Below are positions 55,666 through 63,905 of a stretch of DNA of 64,000 nt, piece by piece. The stretch's first letter is position 1. Each line of letters opens with the position of its first letter. The stretch is taken from the NCBI RefSeq assembly GCF_016908715.1, contig NZ_JAFBEK010000006.1:55547-119546 (forward strand), read 5' to 3'. The translations under genes and the position numbers were made by a program. The notes beneath the pieces were generated by a model. The model saw nothing but the letters and a program-made list of their open reading frames with translations. It was not told the origin of the DNA and did not search any database. The stretch comes from Leuconostoc rapi (GTDB taxonomy: Bacteria; Bacillota; Bacilli; Lactobacillales; Lactobacillaceae).

Positions 55666-57246
55666 TTAGTCGACTGTACTATCTTCTGAAATTTTCTTTT
55701 GATCAGGATCAATCGAATCAATCTGCCATGTATCACTTCGTTTGTCATAAACTAAATGCGCAGTTAATTCGAACGTTTGCGTCAAATCACCAGATGTATC
55801 ACCATCTTTATCGGTATCTGAAGCATAATAAAAATCAGTCTTAACTTGGTAAACCGCATCTGCTGTCGTCAGACTTGTTTGCTTAACAGACTTCACATCT
55901 GGCGTGTTAAATGACACAGAGTCAGCATTACGTTTAGCATCATGTAAATTATGGCGAATCATCTGCTTATAATCTTGATAAGCCTTATTGTTGGCACCAT
56001 TTTTAAACATTGTCAAGCTATCACTGTCTTCTTCATCGGATGCGTAAGAACCTAACGCATTGTACATAGATGAAATCGTATTATCAGCGTCACTTTCAGT
56101 CATCAAGCCCTTCGCATCTAAGTCAATACTCTCGCCATCATACAAATCCTTCAAGCTCATTTTACTTGATCTGATTGTTTGATCACCAAATTTAGCTTCA
56201 ACGTAGGCTGTTGCGCCCTTGCTAATTGGCATATTTTTAACTTGCAATAGCCCATCTTTCAACGTATCAATCTTCGTATTACCAATGTATAGATCACCTG
56301 ACATTAAGTTTGAATTCACATCAAAACTAATCATATCAATGGCTAAGTTAACATTGGTGTTACTGCTGATTGGCCGTTCATCACTTGTTGCAACATCTTG
56401 CCCATTAATTTTTCCGGTAGCAGTAAATTTATATAAACCACTTACTTGTCTCTTTAAAGGTTTTGAATAGCTATCAGAATCAGATGTGCCAATTGTTTTA
56501 CCATTCATTTTGAGCGTAATATCTTTATTATTGGTTGCGACATCAAAATCAACTGGCTTGATTGTTAGCTTATAATCAGGGAAGAACAAGAAATGTTTGC
56601 CGACCTGCGTGAAAGCATAACCATCTGTACTTGCACCAGACATCAATTGATCATAGACATTATTTTGACGTTGTTTTGACCAACTATCATCATTCATGTA
56701 ATCAACAAATGGGGCCAATTCATTTGATTTAATCGCCTTCTTAGTATCAGACCATACAATATTTTTAGCATATTTTGTTGCACTGCCAGACTTCAATACC
56801 GTTAACGTGCGGTTGGCTGTGGCTGTCTTAGCATAATACTTATTACCCCAAATAAAGAGGCCGATAATAATAGCGACAACGACAATACCAACAGTCAAGG
56901 CAATTTTCTTACCTTTTGCCATTGGTGTTCTTGGTACTGCATTCACAGGTTCCGATGTTGGCTGTGCTAATGGTGTCGTACTTTGAAAACCACTTTGCTT
57001 TGCGTCACGTACTTCATCAAGACTAGGTTCACGCCCATTGTCTGATTTAAACTTTTCACGCCATGCTATTGCTGGTGTCACTAAAGGTGTGGCTGGCGCT
57101 ACTGTCTCATCGGCCTGACTTGTTTTTGTTACGTCATCATTTGGTAAAACAAAACCCTGTTCTGCGGCTTTGCTGACCTCTTCTATTGTTGGGTTACGAT
57201 GGTTAGCGGCTTTAAATGCAGCTAACCAAACTTTTTTCTGATCCAT
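55666..57246 (-). CDS. TcaA-like envelope protein with two N-terminal helical repeats
   Basis: 526 residues. Two copies of a ~28-residue motif (VWLAAFKAANHRNPTIEEV at 6-24 and AWREKFKSDNGREPSLDEV near 62-80) sit in the cytoplasm, then a TM helix (about 112-132, IALTVGIVVVAIIIGLFIWG), then extracellular beta domains and a C-terminal NTF2-like domain (about 380-515). This is the TcaA/YvbJ layout, except that TcaA has a zinc ribbon where the repeats lie. TcaA affects wall stress and glycopeptide response in staphylococci. The downstream partner in the same unit is 57264-58154, which has one copy of the motif. Confidence 0.75.
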   Translation of the reverse strand: MDQKKVWLAAFKAANHRNPTIEEVSKAAEQGFVLPNDDVTKTSQADETVAPATPLVTPAIAWREKFKSDNGREPSLDEVRDAKQSGFQSTTPLAQPTSEPVNAVPRTPMAKGKKIALTVGIVVVAIIIGLFIWGNKYYAKTATANRTLTVLKSGSATKYAKNIVWSDTKKAIKSNELAPFVDYMNDDSWSKQRQNNVYDQLMSGASTDGYAFTQVGKHFLFFPDYKLTIKPVDFDVATNNKDITLKMNGKTIGTSDSDSYSKPLKRQVSGLYKFTATGKINGQDVATSDERPISSNTNVNLAIDMISFDVNSNLMSGDLYIGNTKIDTLKDGLLQVKNMPISKGATAYVEAKFGDQTIRSSKMSLKDLYDGESIDLDAKGLMTESDADNTISSMYNALGSYASDEEDSDSLTMFKNGANNKAYQDYKQMIRHNLHDAKRNADSVSFNTPDVKSVKQTSLTTADAVYQVKTDFYYASDTDKDGDTSGDLTQTFELTAHLVYDKRSDTWQIDSIDPDQKKISEDSTVD

Positions 57247-57263
57247 GTTAATTTTATCTCACC

Positions 57264-58154
57264 TCACACATTTCCAATTGATTTTGATAATGTCTCTAGT
57301 AATGGTCCGATAATAAACTTCAATTCAATACCAATAACGATAATCGTAATGATCCACTGACCTAATACTAACCAAATGGCATCTATTTTTTGCTTCCCTT
57401 GATGCGCTTCGGTCACCATAAATTGTTGTCCACTAGTTAAGATCGCAATACCAATCACAATAACCGCTGCTATAATGCCAAATGAGCTAAAAATAGTTTG
57501 CATGATTGATGAAACATCATCTATTGATGAGATAGAAAGCGATGGAATAGGTACTAAAAATGATAAAATAGCACCAATGATGTTAATCAAAGCTAATGGT
57601 GCAAACCACTTTAAGTATTTTAATACGTTTGTCTTGAGGTCAAAAGCTTGTCTATTGATCAATAACAAACCGGGTATAGCAGCTAAATACAAAATAGCAA
57701 ATATAACAACCGCATAGAAAAATAATTGCGTGTTGAATGAGCTTAATTGTTGACGGACTGTGGTAGCCTCACTACCACTAAATGATGAATACGATTGGTA
57801 AGCAGTATTAAGACCTCGTCGCACAACATTTGAAAATGAAAAGGCACCTGTAATCGTTGCAATAGCAAAGGTTAACCATAAGAAAATATTGCCATTGACA
57901 TGAATTTGTTCACTCGGATGCGCTAGGATTGGCTTAATCCACGTCCAATAATTACCTGCATGTTGCTTGGCATTCGTGTATACGCGATTGGCATCCTCAG
58001 ACAATTCTGCTTTAGGCGCTTTGCTATTGGTTTGGGTATCATTGGTGTGCACTGAAATCTCGCCACTTTCAATCGCCGCCAAAACCTCTTCTGCGTTAGG
58101 CTGACGATCATTGATAAGTTCAAAATATTCTGTCCATTCTTTCTTTGTTGCCAT
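57264..58154 (-). CDS. Polytopic membrane protein with the same N-terminal motif
   Basis: 296 residues. The N-terminus carries EWTEYFELINDRQPNAEEVL, a third copy of the motif in the TcaA-like neighbour. After a cytoplasmic linker come about five to six membrane segments (ITGAFSFSNVV, FFYAVVIFAILYLAAIPGLLL, LALINIIGAILSFLV, FGIIAAVIVIGIAIL, WIITIIVIGIELKFII). Related in layout to zinc-ribbon/DUF6574 membrane proteins that neighbour TcaA-type genes in lactobacilli. 17 bases separate the two genes, so they are co-transcribed and probably work together. Confidence 0.7.
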   Translation of the reverse strand: MATKKEWTEYFELINDRQPNAEEVLAAIESGEISVHTNDTQTNSKAPKAELSEDANRVYTNAKQHAGNYWTWIKPILAHPSEQIHVNGNIFLWLTFAIATITGAFSFSNVVRRGLNTAYQSYSSFSGSEATTVRQQLSSFNTQLFFYAVVIFAILYLAAIPGLLLINRQAFDLKTNVLKYLKWFAPLALINIIGAILSFLVPIPSLSISSIDDVSSIMQTIFSSFGIIAAVIVIGIAILTSGQQFMVTEAHQGKQKIDAIWLVLGQWIITIIVIGIELKFIIGPLLETLSKSIGNV

Positions 58155-58272
58155 CTATTTTCTCCCTATCATTACTTTTTTTATTAAAAACAATACGTTA
58201 GTTATTATAATATAAATATTAACGTTAATCAAAATCTTTTTAACATTCAAAACAATAATACTATTAAATAAC

Positions 58273-58346
58273 AAAATATTATGTTGCCTATTTTGATTTT
58301 CTCTACTATATATCTAGAAATCAAAACCGTACAACATAATATTTTT
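58273..58346. terminator. Large inverted repeat after the LPXTG gene
   Basis: Outer arms of 14 bp (AAAATATTATGTTG at 58273-58286 with complement 58332-58345), a small internal loop, then 9 bp inner arms (TTTTGATTT/AAATCAAAA) and an AT-rich loop. On the minus strand a T-rich tail follows. Probably the terminator of the surface-protein mRNA; the length and AT content are more than a terminator needs. Confidence 0.6.
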
Positions 58347-58394
58347 AGTGTTTATAATTTTAATACGCTAAACAACGAAGCCCTCAAGCCGACG

Positions 58395-61316
58395 TTATAC
58401 TCGTTTATTTTTCATATGCTTTGGTACATAGACGGATATACCGAGTAAACCAACCATACTGATTAATACAGCAAGTGACTTGGACGATGATTCCACCCCT
58501 GTCTTTGGCAAAGCAACGGATGATTGTGTCACATGTGAAACAGTGCCATTGCTAGGTAAGGTCGCTATACTATTTTTGTGTTGAGCCGTTGTTATCGTGT
58601 TCAGCACTTTGGCGCTTGCATCATAGACAACATGATCGTTATATTGATTTTTAGCAACTGTTGTTGTCACATTAGCCTGTTTATTAGTTGTCTGGTTTGA
58701 ACCACCAACTGACGGGGTTGATTTATCTAACTGAATAAGTCGATCAAAGTAAGCTTGTGTCTTATTGTCAGTGTTAGTTGACGTTTGTTGGTTCGTTGAT
58801 GGCTTAGCTGAACTATTACTTGCGCCTGTTGTTGGCTTGATGGCTGTTTCTTTAAGCTTTGCATAGTATTCATCTAATGTCATTGATCCAACTGAACCAG
58901 AATCCCCCTCATCACCTGTCTTCACAGGCGTCTTAGTGTCGTCAGGCGTATCCGTCGTTGGCTTGTCTGAAGGCTTATTAGGCGTTTCAGGCTTTGCATT
59001 TGCTGGATTGATACTATCTAAGTAGGCTTGACTGTCAGCTTGTGCCTTGGCATAACTCTTGGCATTTGATGTCTTCAAGTTTGATAATGCTTGGGCGTTG
59101 GTCGCAACTAAATCGTTGTATGCCTTGTCATTTGATGCCTTTAAGGCGTCAAGATTCTTGGCTCCTGTTTCTGCTTTACTTGCGACATCAGCATCTAATT
59201 GTGCCTTGAATGATGCTAATTCATTAGCTAACTTTGTTTCTAAGGCACTTTCAGCTTTTGCTTGGTTGGCCTTGAAGGCGGCTAATTCTTGGACTTGGCT
59301 TTGTTCAAACTTTGCCTTGTCTGTTGCTTTCTTGGCTGCTAGTTCGTCAGCCGGTACATCTTTGATGTTGGCTAACTTGGCATCATAATTGTCCTTTAGT
59401 GTTGCCAATGTTTCGGCTAACTTTGTGGCATTCTCATCATGTTGTGCGGTTGCGAGTTGCTTAATGCGAGCAACGTCACTAGCATATGACTTTGCATTGT
59501 TAGCCACTGTTGCATCGTGAGATGTTGTAATGTCGGCAACAATCTTGGCATACTTCGTGTTGATGTTGTCTAATGCTTGCTTGTTGTTTGTGCGTACATC
59601 AGCTAACTTTTGAGCATTAGCTGTCTTGACGTTTGTCAAGTTGGCTTGTGCATCAGCTAATGCCTTGACAGCAGCTGCATTGTTACCACCACGAGCAGCT
59701 TCAATTTCAGAAGCTGATTTCAATGTTAAGGGTTTGTCGTTAACTGTTACAGGGTTGTTTGTATCGTTAATTTCAGAACCTTGGAAAACAAAGATGTATG
59801 GCCATTCACTATTTGATTGTTGTAAAGCAAATGCCATTTGTAAGTTTTCACGCATGAAGTTGGCTAAATGACCGTTAGCATGGGCCCCATCTTGATAAAT
59901 CATAGCAGTAATCATGTTTAATAGATTAACTTTGGCTGACAACATTGTGAGTTCAGAAGCTTGCGAAACTCCTAAGTTTTCAGAGGTGTTGAATAAGTTT
60001 AAATCTTTGTAGGCTTGTGTTGTTTTTGTTGTAGCTGAGTTGCCTAAGTAAACAGTATGTGTCAAGCCAGCATTAACGGCTTTACGATATTGAGCGGATT
60101 CATCAACAGCTTTCTGAGCATTGTTGGTTACTACAGCAGCACTCAAGCCATGAGCTGTTCGGTATGAATTAACTAAAGTCATGGCATAATCTGATAATTC
60201 AGCTTGTTGGGCTGTTGTGGCATCGCCATTGATTTTTGGTGTGTTATCATTTTCACCAGAATATGAATAATAATCATAATAACCAGCGTCATTGACATGA
60301 CTTGCAGGAATATGTGGGTCACTTATTTTTGTTGGTAAGTTTCCGACACTGTTAATTGCCTGAGCATCAGCAAAGGCATCATCAGTTTCTGAATATGGAT
60401 TGGCTGGTGTCGCAGCTTTAGTTGCCTTTGTGTTTGAGGTGTCAACTGTCTTTTGAGCTGAATTGACCGTATTTTGGGCTGTCTTTTCTGAAGCTGCATT
60501 AGACGCAGTTTGCGTTGCTTCTGCTTTTGTGTTGACATCAGTTTGTGTCTTTGTTTCAGCAGCTTGCTTGATTTGAGCTGTTGTTGTATCAGCCTTTTGA
60601 CTCGCATCCGCTTGTTTATTAGCATTATCTTGACGAGCTTTTGCGGCGTCTTGTTCTGCTTTAGCATTTGCTTCAATTGTTGCATCTTGGGCGGCTTTGG
60701 CGGCCTGAGCATTTGCAATGTCTTGTTGGTTTTGTGCTGTGACAGCATCACGTTGTTCTTGTGCTGAACCAGTCTCTTTTGCTTGTTGTGCTGCAAAGTC
60801 AGCAGCTTCTTGCTGTTGCTTGGCAATCTCTACCTGTTGGGCAACTTCAGCATCCTTTTGAGCTTGAACTTGAGCTGCTTGATTGGCTGCTTCTTGTTCA
60901 GCTGCCTGTTGAGCGGCTGCTTGTGCATTAGCTTCGTCAGTGGCCTTTTGTTGGGCCTCAGCATCAGCTTGCGCCTTTTCATTGGCTGCTTGTTGAGCAG
61001 CTTGGGCTTCGGCGTTAGCCTTGGCTGTAGCTTCTTCTTGAGCTTTTTGTTGCGCTTGAGTATCAGCTAACTTTTGTGCTTCAGATGCCTTGGCAGCATC
61101 ATAATTAGCTGTAGCTTGCGTCTTTTCGTCAGGCTGTGTTGATGGTGTTGTTTGTTCAGGTGTTCTTGTAGATGGTTGTACTTCAGCAGCGCTAGCTTTT
61201 GTTGTGCCTGTTGCAATCGTTGCCAATGTGATAGCTGTTGCTGTTGCAACCCCTAATTTTTTGGTTGGTGTTTTCACTGCATATCGTTCTCTACGTGTCA
61301 TTTTGTGATTATTCAT
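58395..61316 (-). CDS. LPXTG cell-wall protein, SEC10/PgrA-like with CAP domain
   Basis: 973 residues. Signal peptide (about 1-44, cleavage after ASA), an Ala/Gln/Lys/Glu-rich coiled-coil region (about 45-300), a CAP/SCP-like domain (about 340-500: YAMTLVNSYRTAHGL, LTHTVYLG, SENLGVSQ, WPYIFVFQG), a second long coiled coil (about 540-740), a Pro/Thr/Ser linker and an LPKTG anchor followed by a hydrophobic helix and KNKRV. This is the layout of the SEC10/PgrA surface exclusion family, known from conjugative plasmid and chromosome loci. Wall-attached by sortase A. Neighbours suggest an envelope function; no conjugation genes are seen. Confidence 0.9.
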   Translation of the reverse strand: MNNHKMTRRERYAVKTPTKKLGVATATAITLATIATGTTKASAAEVQPSTRTPEQTTPSTQPDEKTQATANYDAAKASEAQKLADTQAQQKAQEEATAKANAEAQAAQQAANEKAQADAEAQQKATDEANAQAAAQQAAEQEAANQAAQVQAQKDAEVAQQVEIAKQQQEAADFAAQQAKETGSAQEQRDAVTAQNQQDIANAQAAKAAQDATIEANAKAEQDAAKARQDNANKQADASQKADTTTAQIKQAAETKTQTDVNTKAEATQTASNAASEKTAQNTVNSAQKTVDTSNTKATKAATPANPYSETDDAFADAQAINSVGNLPTKISDPHIPASHVNDAGYYDYYSYSGENDNTPKINGDATTAQQAELSDYAMTLVNSYRTAHGLSAAVVTNNAQKAVDESAQYRKAVNAGLTHTVYLGNSATTKTTQAYKDLNLFNTSENLGVSQASELTMLSAKVNLLNMITAMIYQDGAHANGHLANFMRENLQMAFALQQSNSEWPYIFVFQGSEINDTNNPVTVNDKPLTLKSASEIEAARGGNNAAAVKALADAQANLTNVKTANAQKLADVRTNNKQALDNINTKYAKIVADITTSHDATVANNAKSYASDVARIKQLATAQHDENATKLAETLATLKDNYDAKLANIKDVPADELAAKKATDKAKFEQSQVQELAAFKANQAKAESALETKLANELASFKAQLDADVASKAETGAKNLDALKASNDKAYNDLVATNAQALSNLKTSNAKSYAKAQADSQAYLDSINPANAKPETPNKPSDKPTTDTPDDTKTPVKTGDEGDSGSVGSMTLDEYYAKLKETAIKPTTGASNSSAKPSTNQQTSTNTDNKTQAYFDRLIQLDKSTPSVGGSNQTTNKQANVTTTVAKNQYNDHVVYDASAKVLNTITTAQHKNSIATLPSNGTVSHVTQSSVALPKTGVESSSKSLAVLISMVGLLGISVYVPKHMKNKRV

Positions 61317-61374
61317 AGATTCTTTCTCTTTTCTTTAAATATGTGTAAACGTTACCTTGGATCAGACATTATTA

Positions 61375-61724
61375 CTAACCTGCAACACTTGCCTTAACAT
61401 CAATATTTTTTAAGTATTTAACAACTTCTTTGGATTCCGTTATATTCAATCTGGTAGCATAGGTTACTGGTGTGGTTGCAACTAGCTGCAAAACTTCATC
61501 CTCTGACATATTAAAAAGTTCATGAGATAAGTTAATCAATGCTTCTTCAGCTGTATCTGGTACATATTCTAACCGTACACCATATTGATGTTGTGCACTT
61601 TTGCACTTTTGCGTTTTTTAATATCGTTTATTTTGATCATATCCCGTGCAATTCCACTTGAATCAGCTAATTGCTGCAGCGTTTGTTGTTTAATATGATT
61701 CCCGAACATTTTTAATAAACCCAT
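61375..61724 (-). pseudogene. Small gene with L7/L12-like C-terminus, frameshifted by an 8-bp duplication
   Basis: An ATG at 61724 with a GGGGA site opens MGLLKMFGNHIKQQTLQQLA and runs in frame to codon 42, where the sequence AAAAGTGC occurs twice in tandem (61595-61610). Reading on gives a stop after about 10 codons. With one copy removed the frame continues through 113 codons to TAG at 61375, ending ATTPVTYATRLNITESKEVV. The second half resembles the ribosomal L7/L12 C-terminal fold used as a small helper domain. The intact gene may be expressed in a slipped variant. It is downstream of 61739-62503 by 14 bases. Confidence 0.7.
61595..61612. repeat. Tandem 8-bp duplication inside the small gene
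   Basis: GCACTTTT twice followed by GC on the plus strand. Two copies put the gene out of frame, one copy restores it. Confidence 0.85.
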
Positions 61725-61738
61725 TCACTTATCCCCAA

Positions 61739-62503
61739 TTACTTCCTGTTTCTGATATTGCTAATATTATTAGCGATAGATGAGGCACTTTGACCAACAC
61801 TATCAATACTGCGGTTCATATTATCAATCTGAGCCATTTGTGCCATGATGACACCTGTCTGTGCTGCAATACTAGTTTGAACATTGTTTAATAAAATATT
61901 ACTGGCTTCAGCAGCTTGTATCTGTGACTTTTGATTTTGTATCATTGCTTTCTGATTAGCTTTAATTTCAGCATTGTTTTTTTCCAAATCGTATTTGTTA
62001 ATAGCTTCTTTCCAAGTATCTGCTCGGCCAGTTAACAAAATATTGTATAAAGCTGCTACTGCATAGATATTTGTGCATTCTCTAGGTAAAAACATCAGAC
62101 TATCGTTGAATTCACCACTTTCTTGATAAACAGTCAATTCTGATTGTGCTTTTGATGCTAGTTGCCGGTATTTAGAAATTTTTTCTTTTGATAAAATCTT
62201 ATCTTTTTTACCACTGCTATAACCATAAGCAAAATAGGCTGCTACGGCACCGACAACAAAACCAATAATAGGTCCAAGAATACTAGATACCACAACCATG
62301 GTGATCACAAAAGCACCAACAGGCACACCCCATCGAAATACACCTTGAAAACCGATAGGTGCTTGCAATGCTTGATGTATACGTCGATTAATTGTTGCAA
62401 TTTGATCCTCGGCTTTTTTCTCATCAGATAGGTATTGATATGCAGTTGTTAACAATGACATCAAATCGTTTTTAGGTAGATCATTCAAATTTAAATCGTT
62501 CAT
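61739..62503 (-). CDS. Two-helix membrane protein with C-terminal coiled coil, unknown
   Basis: 254 residues from the ATG at 62503 (GAGGAAAAATT upstream); the frame opens at 62560. A helical N-terminus with LTTAYQYLSDEKKAEDQIATINRR, two adjacent membrane helices (about 57-100, VPVGAFVITMVVV and IIGFVVGAVAAYFAYGY), a region with RECTNIYAVAALYNILLTGRADTWKEAINKYD, and a Gln/Asn-rich coiled coil. Small Gly/Ala-rich TM pair and the coiled tail suggest a scaffold at the membrane. No family name can be given. Confidence 0.75.
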   Translation of the reverse strand: MNDLNLNDLPKNDLMSLLTTAYQYLSDEKKAEDQIATINRRIHQALQAPIGFQGVFRWGVPVGAFVITMVVVSSILGPIIGFVVGAVAAYFAYGYSSGKKDKILSKEKISKYRQLASKAQSELTVYQESGEFNDSLMFLPRECTNIYAVAALYNILLTGRADTWKEAINKYDLEKNNAEIKANQKAMIQNQKSQIQAAEASNILLNNVQTSIAAQTGVIMAQMAQIDNMNRSIDSVGQSASSIANNISNIRNRK

Positions 62504-62562
62504 AATAATTTTTCCTCTTATTCTTTTTTCGTCAGCCAGTATATAGCTTTTTTTCATCAATA

Positions 62563-63690
62563 TTAATCTGCATCACCGACTTCCGGACTCAAAAACGTAT
62601 ATCCCGTTGATTGGTTCAATAAAGCATAGCGATTCAGCTTATTTTTCGTTTTTAAGTCTTCATTCCAGCTGGTCCCTGATTTATCGCGCCAGAAATTAGC
62701 TGGTAAGTCCGATATTTTTTGATCAGGTAAATACAAAGTGAATTTGTCGGGGTCATCCATACCGTAAGGCTTTACCCAAGTTTTTTTAACACCATTAACA
62801 ATTTCAGTTTGACCAACAGTATGAGCTAAATTCAATTGATCAATATGCATTTGGTAGGCTGTGCCATTGACACGTTTAATTTTATTGAAGTTACCACTAA
62901 AGATCGCGTTTTGACTTGTACCATTGGGGTAATCATCTGTTGTATCGCCCATAGAAGATGCTGAATATTCGCCCGAAAATTGGCCATCAGGATGCAATTT
63001 TAAAGTTGTTTGCCAACCACCAGCACCTGAAGAGAAGGTCAACTGATCATTTATTTGCGGTAACTGGAAATCACTGGTATTGGTTTGTTGGTCATCTGTT
63101 GATTGCTGTCGCACATAGATATTGCGTTCATCGAATTGTTGCCCTGTAAATAATCGATCTTTAGATTGATCAGATTCACCATTAAAAGCCATACTAGTCA
63201 CTTTTTTAACATCCACACCTTTAGGAATAAACCAGAAAGGCGTGAGTGCTGAAGCACCAGGGGTCGTGGGTAAAGGATCGCTTCCCGCGACCGTTTGCAA
63301 AATACCATCTTCGACCTTCGTACCGATATGATAACTTTGTTCCCCTGAAGATATTGCACCAGATGCAATATATATCTTTTGTTTGTTATTCGCTTGACCA
63401 TCATGATTTGCTGATAGTGCACCCTTTTCATTCACTACCAATGTATCGCCTGCAGAATTTTTCCAAGTGCCTGCGACACTTGAAAAATTCTGATCACTTA
63501 ATTGTGGTAAATTCATATCAGTTTGTTGCTTTTTGATCTTTCGTGCGGGCTGTTTTTGCGATTTGATTTTGGCACTCGTTGGTTGACTTGACTTAGCCGA
63601 CTGATTTACTTGCTTCTGCTGCATGTAAATATAACCCCCACCAATCATTATTACTACCCCTGATAACAATAAAACAGTTTTTAATTTCAT
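62563..63690 (-). CDS. DUF6287-containing exported protein
   Basis: 375 residues from the ATG at 63690 with GGGAGC upstream; the frame opens at 63759. An N-terminal hydrophobic anchor (about 7-22, VLLLSGVVIMIGGGYIY) without a lipobox Cys, a basic linker, then a DUF6287 domain (about 60-150, MNLPQLSDQNFSSVAGTWKNSAGD). The rest is a beta-rich extracellular domain with FSGEYSASSMGD. Such proteins are typical of the cell surface of Lactobacillales. Upstream gene of the small cassette of three. Confidence 0.8.
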   Translation of the reverse strand: MKLKTVLLLSGVVIMIGGGYIYMQQKQVNQSAKSSQPTSAKIKSQKQPARKIKKQQTDMNLPQLSDQNFSSVAGTWKNSAGDTLVVNEKGALSANHDGQANNKQKIYIASGAISSGEQSYHIGTKVEDGILQTVAGSDPLPTTPGASALTPFWFIPKGVDVKKVTSMAFNGESDQSKDRLFTGQQFDERNIYVRQQSTDDQQTNTSDFQLPQINDQLTFSSGAGGWQTTLKLHPDGQFSGEYSASSMGDTTDDYPNGTSQNAIFSGNFNKIKRVNGTAYQMHIDQLNLAHTVGQTEIVNGVKKTWVKPYGMDDPDKFTLYLPDQKISDLPANFWRDKSGTSWNEDLKTKNKLNRYALLNQSTGYTFLSPEVGDAD

Positions 63691-63768
63691 TGACAATCTG
63701 CTCCCTATATGGTCTGTTAGTTTAGGCCTTTTTCTTCTACATAAACATATTATGTACATATTTTAAAA

Positions 63769-63809
63769 AAGCGATACCTTTGACATTATAATAGTCAAAG
63801 GTATCGCTT
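63769..63809 (-). terminator. Terminator for a gene lying beyond the right edge
   Basis: 16-bp perfect stem (AAGCGATACCTTTGAC at 63769-63784 with 63794-63809), 9-base loop, then six Ts on the minus strand. It lies upstream of the DUF6287 gene and so closes the unit whose end is before 63810. Confidence 0.85.
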
Positions 63810-63812
63810 AAC

Positions 63813-63845
63813 GACTTTGTCCCAAAATCGGGGTGTTTTTCCTAA
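63813..63845. mobile_element. Possible ISL3-type terminal inverted-repeat remnant
   Basis: GACTTTGTCCCAAAATCGGGGTG followed by a T-run resembles the ends of ISL3-family elements (the family of Leuconostoc IS1165), which often have a G/C core CGGGGTG after an A-run. No transposase is attached, and the second end is not in this window. From memory of the family only; low confidence. Confidence 0.3.
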
Positions 63846-63905
63846 CATAATATATTAAAATGAATATTAAACATATCATATTTAGAATAGTGGGCAGCTG
63901 ATGAT

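Noticed and set aside
60323..60826. 167-residue minus-strand frame rich in Lys, Gln and Leu
   Set aside because: It is a frame shadow of the Ala/Gln/Lys-rich coiled coil of the LPXTG protein; composition follows from the repeated codons.
60510..61070. Cysteine-rich plus-strand frames opposite the LPXTG gene
   Set aside because: They are antisense shadows of GCN/CAR codons in the same coiled-coil region, with no SD.
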